DNA of 64,000 nt from Lachnospiraceae bacterium (GTDB lineage Bacteria; Bacillota; Clostridia; Lachnospirales; Lachnospiraceae). Made by a program: the position numbers and the translations under genes. This document shows positions 16,316 to 24,454 of the stretch, piece by piece. Within the stretch, counting starts at the first letter, position 1. Every line of letters begins with the position of its first letter. Under the pieces are notes generated by a model that did not search any database, was not told where the DNA came from, and saw nothing but the letters and a program-made list of their open reading frames with translations. The stretch lies in the NCBI GenBank assembly GCA_017518185.1, contig JAFWWB010000030.1, forward strand, positions 1 to 64,000, written 5' to 3'.

Positions 16316-16337
16316 GGAAATAAGCATAAAGGGTACG

Positions 16338-16367
16338 AAAAAAGAGCTGTCTGACAGCTCTTTTTTT
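16338..16367. terminator. Bidirectional terminator
   Basis: AAAAAAGAGCTGTC-TGA-CAGCTCTTTTTTT: A-run, stem and T-run serve the secreted-protein gene on + and the tRNA-Leu gene on -. Confidence 0.88.
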
Positions 16368-16369
16368 CG

Positions 16370-16453
16370 TGCGGGGAAAGGGACTTGAACCCTCACGGAA
16401 ATACATCCACTAGATCCTTAGTCTAGCCTGTCTGCCAATTCCAGCATCCCCGC
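16370..16453 (-). tRNA. tRNA-Leu (anticodon AAG)
   Basis: An 84-nt class II tRNA with a 7-bp acceptor GCGGGGA/TCCCCGC and discriminator A. The anticodon stem CTAGA/TCTAG encloses loop CTAAGGA (anticodon AAG, reads CUU/CUC). It has a long variable arm and T loop TTCAAGT. CCA is not encoded. Confidence 0.93.
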
Positions 16454-16464
16454 AAACAAATGGT

Positions 16465-16493
16465 ATAATACCAGAAAGCAGAGCAGATGTCAA
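16465..16493 (-). promoter_or_regulatory. Promoter of tRNA-Leu(AAG)
   Basis: On the minus strand: TTGACA (16493-16488), a 17-nt spacer and TATTAT (16470-16465), just upstream of the tRNA. Confidence 0.85.
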
Positions 16494-16525
16494 TCATAAA
16501 ATCATAAAATTTTTTAATATTTTAG

Positions 16526-16554
16526 TTGACAAGAAGATCAAAACAAAGTAAAAT
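16526..16554 (+). promoter_or_regulatory. Promoter of tRNA-Leu(CAG)
   Basis: TTGACA (16526-16531), a 17-nt spacer and TAAAAT (16549-16554), 11 nt before the tRNA. Confidence 0.88.
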
Positions 16555-16565
16555 AACATCGTTGC

Positions 16566-16649
16566 GCAGGAATGGCGGAATTGGCAGACGCGCACGGTTC
16601 AGGTCCGTGTGAAAGCAATTTCATGGGGGTTCAAGTCCCCCTTCCTGCA
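16566..16649 (+). tRNA. tRNA-Leu (anticodon CAG)
   Basis: An 84-nt class II tRNA with acceptor GCAGGAA/TTCCTGC and discriminator A. The anticodon stem CACGG/CCGTG has loop TTCAGGT (CAG, reads CUG). It has a long variable arm and T loop TTCAAGT. CCA is not encoded. Confidence 0.95.
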
Positions 16650-16655
16650 TCTGAC

Positions 16656-16680
16656 AGGATCGCATGAGCGGTCCTTTTTT
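16656..16680 (+). terminator. Terminator of tRNA-Leu(CAG)
   Basis: GGATCGC-ATGA-GCGGTCC followed by TTTTTT. Confidence 0.85.
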
Positions 16681-16834
16681 GGCGCTCAGAGGGGCTGATT
16701 TGTTGAAAGAAAAGGCGGATTGTGATATCCTCTTTAATTGAGCCGGATCGCGCAGCTGTGGAGCGGTCCGCGGGCATCATATAAGTGGAATACTTAATTG
16801 ATACACACATAATATTATATAAGGAGGATGGTCT

Positions 16835-18010
16835 ATGTATGAGGCTGAGATAAGCGGAAGTATCATAAATGTGGGAGCTGAGGACAGGGAGCAGGAGCTC
16901 TTCGAGAACCAATATGAGCTGCCTGACGGTATGGCCTACAATTCCTATCTGATACTGGATGATCAGGTATGCGTTATGGATTCCGTGGACCGCAGGGTCA
17001 CGGAGGAATGGCTTGCAAATCTGGAGAAGCATCTTAAGGGCAGGAGTGTAGATCATATCGTGATCCAGCATATGGAGCCGGATCATTCGGCTTCCCTTAT
17101 CGCTTTTGCGGAAAAATATCCGGATGCGAAGATACACTGCTCTGCGATGGCAGCTACCATGATGAAGCAGTTTTTTACGGAGGATCTGAGCGCAAGGACT
17201 GAGCTCATAAAGGAAGGCGATGTCCTTAAACTGGGAAGCCATGAGCTTAATTTCATCGCTGCGCCTATGGTCCACTGGCCGGAGGTCATGGTCACCTATG
17301 AGGCATCGGAAAAGATGCTCTTTTCAGCGGATGCCTTCGGAAAGTTCGGTTACAAGGGCGCCGAGGCAGATGACTGGGCCTGCGAGGCGAGACGTTATTA
17401 TTTCAATATCGTGGGCAAGTACGGAACGAACGTACAGACGCTGTTAAAGAAGCTTGAGGGTAAGGAGCTTACGCATATCTGCCCGCTGCACGGTCCGGTG
17501 CTCCCGGAGAACGAGCCTATGGACTTTTATCTCGGAAAGTACCGCACCTGGTCGGCTTACGAGCCTGAAGACGACGGCGTGGCCCTGGTATATGCTTCCA
17601 TACATGACACCGGAACAAAGCAGGCGGCGGAGAAGCTGGCGGAGATCTTTGAGGAGAAGGGCATAAAGACCGGTGTTACGGATCTGTGCAATGACGATCT
17701 GCATGAGGCAGTGGAGGATGCTTTCCGCTACAACAGGCTGGTGCTCTGCGCTTCTTCCTACGATGCGGATCTCTTCCCGCCCATGAGGCAGTTCCTTAAT
17801 ATATTGAACATAAAGGCGTTCCAGAAGAGAAAGGTGGCCCTTGTGGAGAACGGCAGCTGGGCTCCCAGCGCCGGACGCGTGATGAAACAGTATGTCGAAG
17901 GCTTCAAAGACTGTACGCTTGCGGAGCCTGTGGTAACGATAAAGTCGGCGCTGAAGCCTGAGAACATCGATCAGCTTAAGAGCCTGGCGGAAGAAGTGCT
18001 GAAGGCATAA
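16835..18010 (+). CDS. FprA-family flavodiiron protein
   Basis: This 391-residue A-type flavoprotein reduces O2 to water and/or NO to N2O and protects anaerobes. The N-terminal metallo-beta-lactamase domain holds the diiron ligands: HMEPDHS (His79, Glu81, Asp83), MVHWPE, SADAFG and PLHGP. The C-terminal flavodoxin domain (~250-391) has YASIHDTGTKQAAEKLAE at the FMN phosphate site and VENGSWAPSAGR. There is no rubredoxin extension, so a separate electron donor is needed. AAGGAGG precedes the ATG. The next gene starts 14 nt downstream. Confidence 0.95.
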   Translation: MYEAEISGSIINVGAEDREQELFENQYELPDGMAYNSYLILDDQVCVMDSVDRRVTEEWLANLEKHLKGRSVDHIVIQHMEPDHSASLIAFAEKYPDAKIHCSAMAATMMKQFFTEDLSARTELIKEGDVLKLGSHELNFIAAPMVHWPEVMVTYEASEKMLFSADAFGKFGYKGAEADDWACEARRYYFNIVGKYGTNVQTLLKKLEGKELTHICPLHGPVLPENEPMDFYLGKYRTWSAYEPEDDGVALVYASIHDTGTKQAAEKLAEIFEEKGIKTGVTDLCNDDLHEAVEDAFRYNRLVLCASSYDADLFPPMRQFLNILNIKAFQKRKVALVENGSWAPSAGRVMKQYVEGFKDCTLAEPVVTIKSALKPENIDQLKSLAEEVLKA

Positions 18011-18024
18011 AGAAAGGAGAGCTT

Positions 18025-21000
18025 ATGAAAACGAAAATGAAAGTGATGCGAAGACTTACGGCGTGGCTGCTGACAGCGTTCCTGGTCCTGGGAGAGCTGG
18101 GCGGCAATGTCTCTTTTGCTTATGCGGCTGAGGATGAGACCACCGCCGAGCAGGAAGAGGCTGTGCCTGAAGAAGAGGGCGCAGAGGCAGAGGAGAACGA
18201 AGAAACCGCTTTGTCATCCCAGGCCGACGAGGACGAAGATACCGCTCTGTCATCCCGAGCGGAGCGGAGCGAAGTCGACGCTGACCTTGTCCGCGAAGCG
18301 GATAAGGTGCCGCCCCGGCGAGGGGTTGCGGAGCAACAGGAGGGATCTTCTTCCGAAGAGGAAGACGAAGCAGAAGCGGAAGAGTCAGAGGAAGTCTGTG
18401 AGGAAGCTGAAGAAGCAGCCGAAGAGGCTTTTGAAGAGGAGACTGTAGAGGCAGAAGAGTCAGAGGAAGAACCCGCTGCCGATACCACAGAGGAAGAGGA
18501 TGCGGCAGAGGATGAAGCAGAGGCTGAAGCTGTAGGGGCGGTGCCGACAGAGCTTTATATGACAGTTGCAGGAGAAGATATAAACCTGTTGGAGAATTCA
18601 AGTGGAAATAATGGGAAAGGATCTTATTATTACAACAAAAAGAATGGCATTCTATTAATATATAATCTTGCGATAGAAGACAGTACAAAGCATACAAAAA
18701 GCTTTGGTATACGATGTAATGGGGATCTTAAACTGCTGGTTCTCGGGAAATGTTCCATTAAGCTTAAAGGTAATATGCTAAGTGAAATCTATGGCATCAA
18801 TGTTAATGGTAAGCTTACCATAATGAATGCGGATACGGATAGTCTTAAAGACCTCTTTCCCCAAACAGAAATCGGGAAAAAACTTCTTGAGAAGGTTGAG
18901 GATGATATTGCTTTAGGCGGCTCACTTCTTATCAGTGCGGGTGGAACAGAAGTTGGGGGATCGGCAATTCGCTGTACCGGCGATCTCGTGCTCAAGAATG
19001 CTGAAGTTGATATTATTTCCGGGGTGGGAAAGGAAACTGAGATAAAACAAGGAAAGGGCTTTTCTCTGGAATGTATCGGTACGACATATACCGGTACAGG
19101 CGATGTGATGTCCAGCGCTATAGATGCAGGCGGATCGATCACGATCGACGGGGCTGATGTCAAGGCAACCGGAGGTGATAACAAAGTTATAGCTGTTGCC
19201 GTAAATGCAGGTGGCGATATCTCGATACCCAGCGGAACACTTGAAGTTACCGGCGGGCTGACTACAGATGATACACCGGATGATCTGTCTATCAGGTCTG
19301 TTGCGGTAATGGCAGAGGGGGATATAAGTATAGGCACGTATGCCAATGTGACGGTGAGCGCCAAAGGATCGGAGACCTGCGAAGCTATTGCTGTGTACAG
19401 CAGTGGAAATATGACTATTAAGGGCGACGTCAGCGCTAAGGCTGAAAGCGGACGGAGAAATACGGCGCTCGCAGTTATAAAGGACAACGCGATCACTCTT
19501 GACGGGACACTTATCGAAACTCCCGCTAAAGCCACGATCGCTGTAGACAGTAAGGATACGAACCGCCGTAAGGCTGTCCTGAAAGAGGATGGTAGTGCAG
19601 CCGGCGAGGTAAAGATCGTAAAGGGCCAGTGGTATGATCTCTGGGTATACGGCGAAAGAGTTAATAATATTAATAAGAATGATATCTTAGGCGACGGTAA
19701 GCTTACATTCACTCCTGAAACGGGTGTACTTTACTTCGACGATGTAACATGTGGAACCGATGTATATACACCTAAAAAACAGATCGCTGTTTCGGGAAAT
19801 GTTTCACTGAAGCTTCGCGGAAAAGCTGAATTCGCTCTTCCTCCAAACGGGGGGATGGTCAGACTCTATAAAGGACACGATCTGGATCTGCAGGGAGAGT
19901 TTACGGTAACGGCGACTTCGGGCAAGGTCGGATCTGAAACGGCAAGCTGTAATGAGGTTATCCATCTGCAGGGAGAAGGAGCGACGCTTACGATAGACGG
20001 TGAGGATACGAAGCTGACGATCAGCGGAGAATTTAATGATAATAAGGCTGCTGTACGTTCAGCAGGTGATATCATCATCAAGAACGGAACTATCGACATC
20101 AGCGGGGCAAACAGAGGAATCGACTCTGATGGGTTTAAATCGGGCGATGAAACATCTAAGATCGATATTCAGGGCGGACATATAAGTATAAGCGTCAGTG
20201 ATCCCGAAAAGGAATACACCCGTGCGATCGAGATCGATAATCGTGACGGAGCAGCTCTGCTCATGGCGGCAGGAATGGTGATAAAAAAGCCTGCCGGCGG
20301 AGCGGATATCTCGGTCAGTACGGAAAATGAGTATCAATGGACCTTTGTCGGAAAAGAAGATGGTAAGGATGTGAAAGAGCTTGAGATAATCTCCGGCTAC
20401 AAGCCCCTTGCCATCGTACAGGCTGACGGTGAATATGGTACGGAGCTAGCGGATTATGTATCTCCTGAGGAGGGAGATGAGGTTGTATATGAAGGAACAA
20501 CGGTGAATGGCGAAAAATACGGACCGACTGCAGATAAGCCCAGCCAGCCGGGTGAATATACGATCACCGTTACCCGTACGAACGGCACAGATCATTACCG
20601 CGCTTCTGTGGACTTTGTGATTTCAAGGAAGTATGTTACGGCAACGGTGAAGGCTGTGGACCGGGAATATAACGGTGATACCCATGTGGAGCTTTCGGAT
20701 AAGGCTGAGGATAAGACCATAAGTGGTATTGTGGCCGGAGATACGGTGACGCTGGATGTCAGCGCAGGCGGCGAGATGGGGGATGCAAATGCCGGCATCG
20801 ATAAGAAGGTGGCGGTTACGGGCGTGACCCTGGCAGGCGATGATGCATATAAATACCTGCTTCTCGAGCAGCCTACCGGCGTTACGGTAACGATAAGCCC
20901 GGCGGAATTTCCTGAGGATCTGAAGACCATCAATTATACGGTAAAGGAAGATACGATCCTTGACGTACATACAGTGTCACTGGCAGACTATATTGAGGAT

Positions 21001-22437
21001 GGAACAACTTCGGTCGAGGTGCTGGATACGAAGGAACAGCTTGACGGAAAGCCGATACTGGATCCCATCACTAAGCTGCTTACATTCGAGCTCAAGAAAG
21101 GCGTGAAGCCCGCGGATGTGGATGCCAAGATACTGGTGGATGTAAAGAATGCCACAAATTACGAAAACTACGCGCTCATGGTGGTGCTGGTGGCTGACCA
21201 TGTTCATGACGCTTCCACACTCGAGAAAAAAGAAAAGGTATCCGCGAGCTGCGAGACGCCGGGCGTCGAGGAGCATTACGAGTGCAGGGAATGCGGAGCT
21301 AAGTTCGTTTATAAGGACGATACCTATGTTCCAGTAACGGATGAGGAACTGGAGATAGCTGCCCCTGGTCATAGCTGGACCGGCTGGAAAGTAAAGGAAA
21401 AACCCACGGCGGAAAAAGACGGCAAGAAGGTGCGCAGCTGTACTGTCTGTGATGCAGAAGAAGAAGAGGTGATCCCCGCCGGTACCCCCGGTTTCAGTAC
21501 CCATTCGGCACTGGATCCCGTACCGGAGGATCTGGACAGCGCTGAAGTGCTCTGGCTTGTACAGGGACAGAAATTCACCATAGGTACAGGCTGGGCCCTG
21601 GTTGACAAGAAAAAGGAAGGCAGATTTGTTTCCATAAGCGGAAAGGGTGTGCTGAAGGCGAAGAAGGTGACCGAAGCTCCCGTTTCCGTAAAGAACGGCG
21701 ACCGCGTCATAAAGATCAATATCAGCAAGCCCGCCATGGAAAAGAAGTCGGTAAAGCTGGAGGCAGGTAAGACCGAAACGTTGAAGTTCAACTATGATAT
21801 AGAAAACCTGGAGGTATACTGGTACAGCCCCAATCCCGATGTAGCCACCGTGGAGCAGAACGGCGAGGTGACGGCTGTGGCAAAGGGCAAGGCTAAGATC
21901 ACTGCCTATGTCAACGGTTCCGCTTATACCTGCACGGTAAGCGTTACCGAGGACAGCAAGAACCCCGTAAAGCTCCGTACCCTGCACCTGAACAAGGGGG
22001 GCAAGAAGAGCGTGAGCGTAAGGGGCGTGACGGAATGGATCAGCCCCGATAAGAACATCGCCACTACCGCAAAGAAGAAGATCACCGGTGAAGGCGCAGG
22101 CGAGATCCAGCTTACAGGCGGCGAGGGCGGCGAGTATAAGATCGACCTTACGGTGGAAGATATCGGCATCAATGCGGTCAATGAGTATGCTGTTAAGATG
22201 ACGGCGGCCAGAGGCGCTAACAAGTATAACCTGGAGATCATAAAGGGCAGGGAATACGAGATCGGGTTCATCGATGTGGAGCAGCCCATGACCTTTAAGA
22301 GCAGCAAGCCCGACATCGCGTTTGCGGATGAGAACGGTCTTATCACTGCAAGGGCTGTCGGTAAGAGCAAGATCACCACAAAGATCAACGGAAAGACCGT
22401 GACCATCAATGTGGTCGTAACAGAGGAGAAGAAGTAA
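18025..22437 (+). CDS. Large secreted surface protein: Glu-rich head, beta-helix-like repeats, YDG and Ig-like domains
   Basis: The product has 1470 residues. A signal peptide (RRLTAWLLTAFLVLGELGG, cleavage near AYAA) leads into a very acidic, low-complexity region (~35-175). Residues ~180-790 show recurring GG/SITIDGADVKATGG-type strands suggestive of a right-handed beta-helix. A YDG-like domain (VKAVDREYNGDTHVEL, ~870) and two Cys-pair modules follow, with the pattern C-x2-C (YECRECGAKF, RSCTVCDAEE). The end has BIG2-type repeats (NPDVATVEQNGEVTAVAKGK, KPDIAFADENGLITARAVGK). An adhesive or cell-wall-associated role is inferred; no LPXTG motif is seen. Residues ~74-109 are encoded by a hairpin-rich repeat. 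Confidence 0.75.
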   Translation: MKTKMKVMRRLTAWLLTAFLVLGELGGNVSFAYAAEDETTAEQEEAVPEEEGAEAEENEETALSSQADEDEDTALSSRAERSEVDADLVREADKVPPRRGVAEQQEGSSSEEEDEAEAEESEEVCEEAEEAAEEAFEEETVEAEESEEEPAADTTEEEDAAEDEAEAEAVGAVPTELYMTVAGEDINLLENSSGNNGKGSYYYNKKNGILLIYNLAIEDSTKHTKSFGIRCNGDLKLLVLGKCSIKLKGNMLSEIYGINVNGKLTIMNADTDSLKDLFPQTEIGKKLLEKVEDDIALGGSLLISAGGTEVGGSAIRCTGDLVLKNAEVDIISGVGKETEIKQGKGFSLECIGTTYTGTGDVMSSAIDAGGSITIDGADVKATGGDNKVIAVAVNAGGDISIPSGTLEVTGGLTTDDTPDDLSIRSVAVMAEGDISIGTYANVTVSAKGSETCEAIAVYSSGNMTIKGDVSAKAESGRRNTALAVIKDNAITLDGTLIETPAKATIAVDSKDTNRRKAVLKEDGSAAGEVKIVKGQWYDLWVYGERVNNINKNDILGDGKLTFTPETGVLYFDDVTCGTDVYTPKKQIAVSGNVSLKLRGKAEFALPPNGGMVRLYKGHDLDLQGEFTVTATSGKVGSETASCNEVIHLQGEGATLTIDGEDTKLTISGEFNDNKAAVRSAGDIIIKNGTIDISGANRGIDSDGFKSGDETSKIDIQGGHISISVSDPEKEYTRAIEIDNRDGAALLMAAGMVIKKPAGGADISVSTENEYQWTFVGKEDGKDVKELEIISGYKPLAIVQADGEYGTELADYVSPEEGDEVVYEGTTVNGEKYGPTADKPSQPGEYTITVTRTNGTDHYRASVDFVISRKYVTATVKAVDREYNGDTHVELSDKAEDKTISGIVAGDTVTLDVSAGGEMGDANAGIDKKVAVTGVTLAGDDAYKYLLLEQPTGVTVTISPAEFPEDLKTINYTVKEDTILDVHTVSLADYIEDGTTSVEVLDTKEQLDGKPILDPITKLLTFELKKGVKPADVDAKILVDVKNATNYENYALMVVLVADHVHDASTLEKKEKVSASCETPGVEEHYECRECGAKFVYKDDTYVPVTDEELEIAAPGHSWTGWKVKEKPTAEKDGKKVRSCTVCDAEEEEVIPAGTPGFSTHSALDPVPEDLDSAEVLWLVQGQKFTIGTGWALVDKKKEGRFVSISGKGVLKAKKVTEAPVSVKNGDRVIKINISKPAMEKKSVKLEAGKTETLKFNYDIENLEVYWYSPNPDVATVEQNGEVTAVAKGKAKITAYVNGSAYTCTVSVTEDSKNPVKLRTLHLNKGGKKSVSVRGVTEWISPDKNIATTAKKKITGEGAGEIQLTGGEGGEYKIDLTVEDIGINAVNEYAVKMTAARGANKYNLEIIKGREYEIGFIDVEQPMTFKSSKPDIAFADENGLITARAVGKSKITTKINGKTVTINVVVTEEKK
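18246..18352 (+). repeat. Hairpin-rich repeat of the TGTCATCCCGAGCGGAGCG type, read in frame
   Basis: The stretch begins TGTCATCCCGAGCGGAGCGG and ends GGAGGGATCTTC. Between lie the mini-hairpins CCGC-GAA-GCGG, CCCC-GGCGA-GGGG and TTGC-GGA-GCAA. The first words match dispersed repeats that I recall from many unrelated bacterial genomes. A partial copy (TGTCATCCCAGGC) starts at about 18214. It is open in the frame of the surface protein and breaks the Glu-rich composition with Arg/Pro/Val. Confidence 0.6.
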
Positions 22438-22441
22438 GAAG

Positions 22442-22483
22442 ATCCCCCGGCTGCGTTCGTATGGCGGCCGGGGGATAGTTTTT
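22442..22483 (+). terminator. Terminator of the surface-protein gene
   Basis: ATCCCCCGGC ... GCCGGGGGAT, a 10-bp stem with a 15-nt loop, followed by AGTTTTT. Confidence 0.88.
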
Positions 22484-22494
22484 CGGAGGATGAT

Positions 22495-22938
22495 ATGGAA
22501 TACGTTTTTTACGGCTGGGAGGATGCAACGGTACCTGCGGTTTCCCATGAATATGCGGGGATAGGAACGCCGCAGGAGCTCTATGACGCCCTGTGGCAGC
22601 TGTGGGACATACGCAGCTGTACAGCGAGACTCAGAGACAGGTGGAGCGAAGAGAACAGGACGCTGGGGCAGTGCGCTGTCACTGCATTTCTGGTACAGGA
22701 TATATTCGGGGGAGAGGTGTATGGTATACCGCGTCCCGGTGGCTTTGTGCACTGCTACAATAAGGTGGGGGATGCGGTATTCGACCTGACCAGCGAGCAG
22801 TTCGGGGACGAGAAGCTGGATTACGGCGATAATCCCCTGCAGTCCCGTGAGGTGCATTTCGCCGATGTGGATAAAAAGCAGCGCTATGACTATCTGACAA
22901 AAAAGCTGAAGGAATATTGTGAGGGAGAAAGATCATGA
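22495..22938 (+). CDS. YunG-like protein
   Basis: This 147-residue soluble protein has a YunG-like core: RWSEENRTLGQCAVTAFLVQD (single Cys), FGGEVYGIPRPGGFVHCYNK (His) and DLTSEQF (Asp). The Cys...His...Asp spacing suggests a papain/transglutaminase-like fold, but activity has not been shown as far as I know. GGAGG lies 7 nt before the ATG. It overlaps the next lipoprotein gene by 4 nt. Confidence 0.65.
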   Translation: MEYVFYGWEDATVPAVSHEYAGIGTPQELYDALWQLWDIRSCTARLRDRWSEENRTLGQCAVTAFLVQDIFGGEVYGIPRPGGFVHCYNKVGDAVFDLTSEQFGDEKLDYGDNPLQSREVHFADVDKKQRYDYLTKKLKEYCEGERS

Positions 22939-24320
22939 GAAAACTGAGATCAGCTGCAGTGATCGTCTTATGCGCGGCACTGCTGGCCGGCTGCGGCTCC
23001 TCGGCAGGCGAAAGACGCGGCAGCTATTCGGAGAAAGAAGAAAAAGAAGAGAAAAAAGCGGAGGACGAAAAGGATAAGGAAGCCGCCGAAGAAGAAAAAG
23101 GGCAGGAAGAGGCGGAAGAGGAGGCAGCGCCCACGGAGGCTCCGGATGAGCCTGAAAACGGATATGAAAATCCCAACACATACCGGAAGGCGATGATGGA
23201 AGCTCTGGACGGGACCTGGGAGCTTCATGAGGGAAACAATTACATCGATCCCCCGGACTTTCTTCCTGATGTCCTGAAATTTGACAGCGCATCCGGGACC
23301 GCGGAATATACCATGGCCTATGCGGCGGAGAGCGCATATTTTGACTTTGAACTGAGCGATGCCTATCCGGAGGCTCCGGGACAGTATAACCTCCTGACTC
23401 TTACAGGCACCGGGTCCACCGAAGATTTTCCTTATGATATAAGCGGCCAGACCGATAATTATTTGATAGTGATCGCAACAAACGGTATGTGGGATACGCT
23501 TTTTATCGCCCCGACAGGAAACGGGATGTCACAGTTTTCCTATGAGACGCTGGGACCGGAAAGGTGTACGGAAGAAGGCTTCTGGGTGTTTGTCAGGAAT
23601 GAGTATGAAAATACCCGTGTGGGATATGTCGGCATGGGACCGGAGAGCGCACAGTACAGGAACGGTCATTTCTACGGGATCCGCTATCTCGATTACGGCT
23701 CGGAATGCAGCATCCAGGAAATTGAGCCGGTGTTCACCGAGCTTGAGATGGAGGATGGCAGCATAGAGTCTGTTCTGGCCTGCAAATGGAAGGACTGCGA
23801 TTATCCGTTCAATACGGTGCCATATCAGCTGAAGGGAAGGGAGCAGGCAGCCCATTCTCCCACATATTCCCCCGTGCTGGTGGAAGCCGTGACCGATGCC
23901 GACGGTAAGATCACCGAAATGACGGAGTATCACCTGTTTGCTTATGGATATTTTAAGGAATCCATGAACGGAGCGCCTGACGCCGGGAGGGATCCGGCTG
24001 TATATGAGGAAACGGATCTTATGTACATAGGGGCCTGGCTTGATGCCAACGACGAAATGAGCACCCTGACCATAAGCGCAGCCGATCCCCAGACCGGCGG
24101 ATATAAGCTGGATTTCTTTATCTACCGGCTCTGTAACATCGAGGCCTATGCGAACATTGACGGGGATAAGCTTGTGATAAACCAGGGGACCGTGAACGAT
24201 TACCAGGATATCAGAGGTATCCTTGAGACTGACGGAGGCGGGATAAAGGTAACGATCACGGAGTCTGATTTCGATTATCTGCCTGCGGGCACGGAGATGG
24301 ATTTCATATCTCCGGACTGA
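22935..24320 (+). CDS. Lipoprotein of unknown function with acidic/lysine linker
   Basis: A lipoprotein signal (VIVLCAALLAGC, lipobox L-A-G-C at Cys19) is followed by a Glu/Lys-rich linker (~30-75) and a ~385-residue extracytoplasmic region. That region has many aromatic beta-strand-like segments (DGTWELHEGNN, RVGYVGMGPESAQYRNGHFY). The total is 461 residues. No family is recognised. ATGA overlap with the YunG-like gene implies coupled translation. Confidence 0.7.
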   Translation: MRKLRSAAVIVLCAALLAGCGSSAGERRGSYSEKEEKEEKKAEDEKDKEAAEEEKGQEEAEEEAAPTEAPDEPENGYENPNTYRKAMMEALDGTWELHEGNNYIDPPDFLPDVLKFDSASGTAEYTMAYAAESAYFDFELSDAYPEAPGQYNLLTLTGTGSTEDFPYDISGQTDNYLIVIATNGMWDTLFIAPTGNGMSQFSYETLGPERCTEEGFWVFVRNEYENTRVGYVGMGPESAQYRNGHFYGIRYLDYGSECSIQEIEPVFTELEMEDGSIESVLACKWKDCDYPFNTVPYQLKGREQAAHSPTYSPVLVEAVTDADGKITEMTEYHLFAYGYFKESMNGAPDAGRDPAVYEETDLMYIGAWLDANDEMSTLTISAADPQTGGYKLDFFIYRLCNIEAYANIDGDKLVINQGTVNDYQDIRGILETDGGGIKVTITESDFDYLPAGTEMDFISPD

Positions 24321-24336
24321 GATGGATTTTTTCTGC

Positions 24337-24365
24337 TTGCATTATACCGGCATTATATGTATAAT
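24337..24365 (+). promoter_or_regulatory. Promoter of the peptide ABC operon
   Basis: TTGCAT (24337-24342), a 17-nt spacer and TATAAT (24360-24365). Confidence 0.78.
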
Positions 24366-24371
24366 CTCCTT

Positions 24372-24435
24372 CGGGCTTCGGCCCGCTGTACATTAAAATG
24401 CGGATGTACATAAGAGACATCCGGAAAAACATCCG
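24372..24435 (+). promoter_or_regulatory. Leader with competing hairpins before the peptide ABC operon
   Basis: A UUCG-capped hairpin CGGGC-TTCG-GCCCG (24372-24385) sits at the expected RNA 5' end. Downstream, TGTACAT (24387-24393) can pair with ATGTACA (24404-24410), while the overlapping CGGATGT (24401-24407) can pair with either of two ACATCCG copies (24417-24423, 24429-24435). The pairings exclude each other, so a switch is possible. No known riboswitch is recognised. Confidence 0.4.
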
Positions 24436-24454
24436 ATCTAAGGAGGAGGAAGCA

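Noticed and set aside
20977-22857. A 626-codon open frame on the minus strand
   Set aside because: It lies opposite the large surface-protein gene and crosses into the YunG-like gene. Its product has no recognisable domain or ribosome site, and it is explained by codon bias of the + strand genes.
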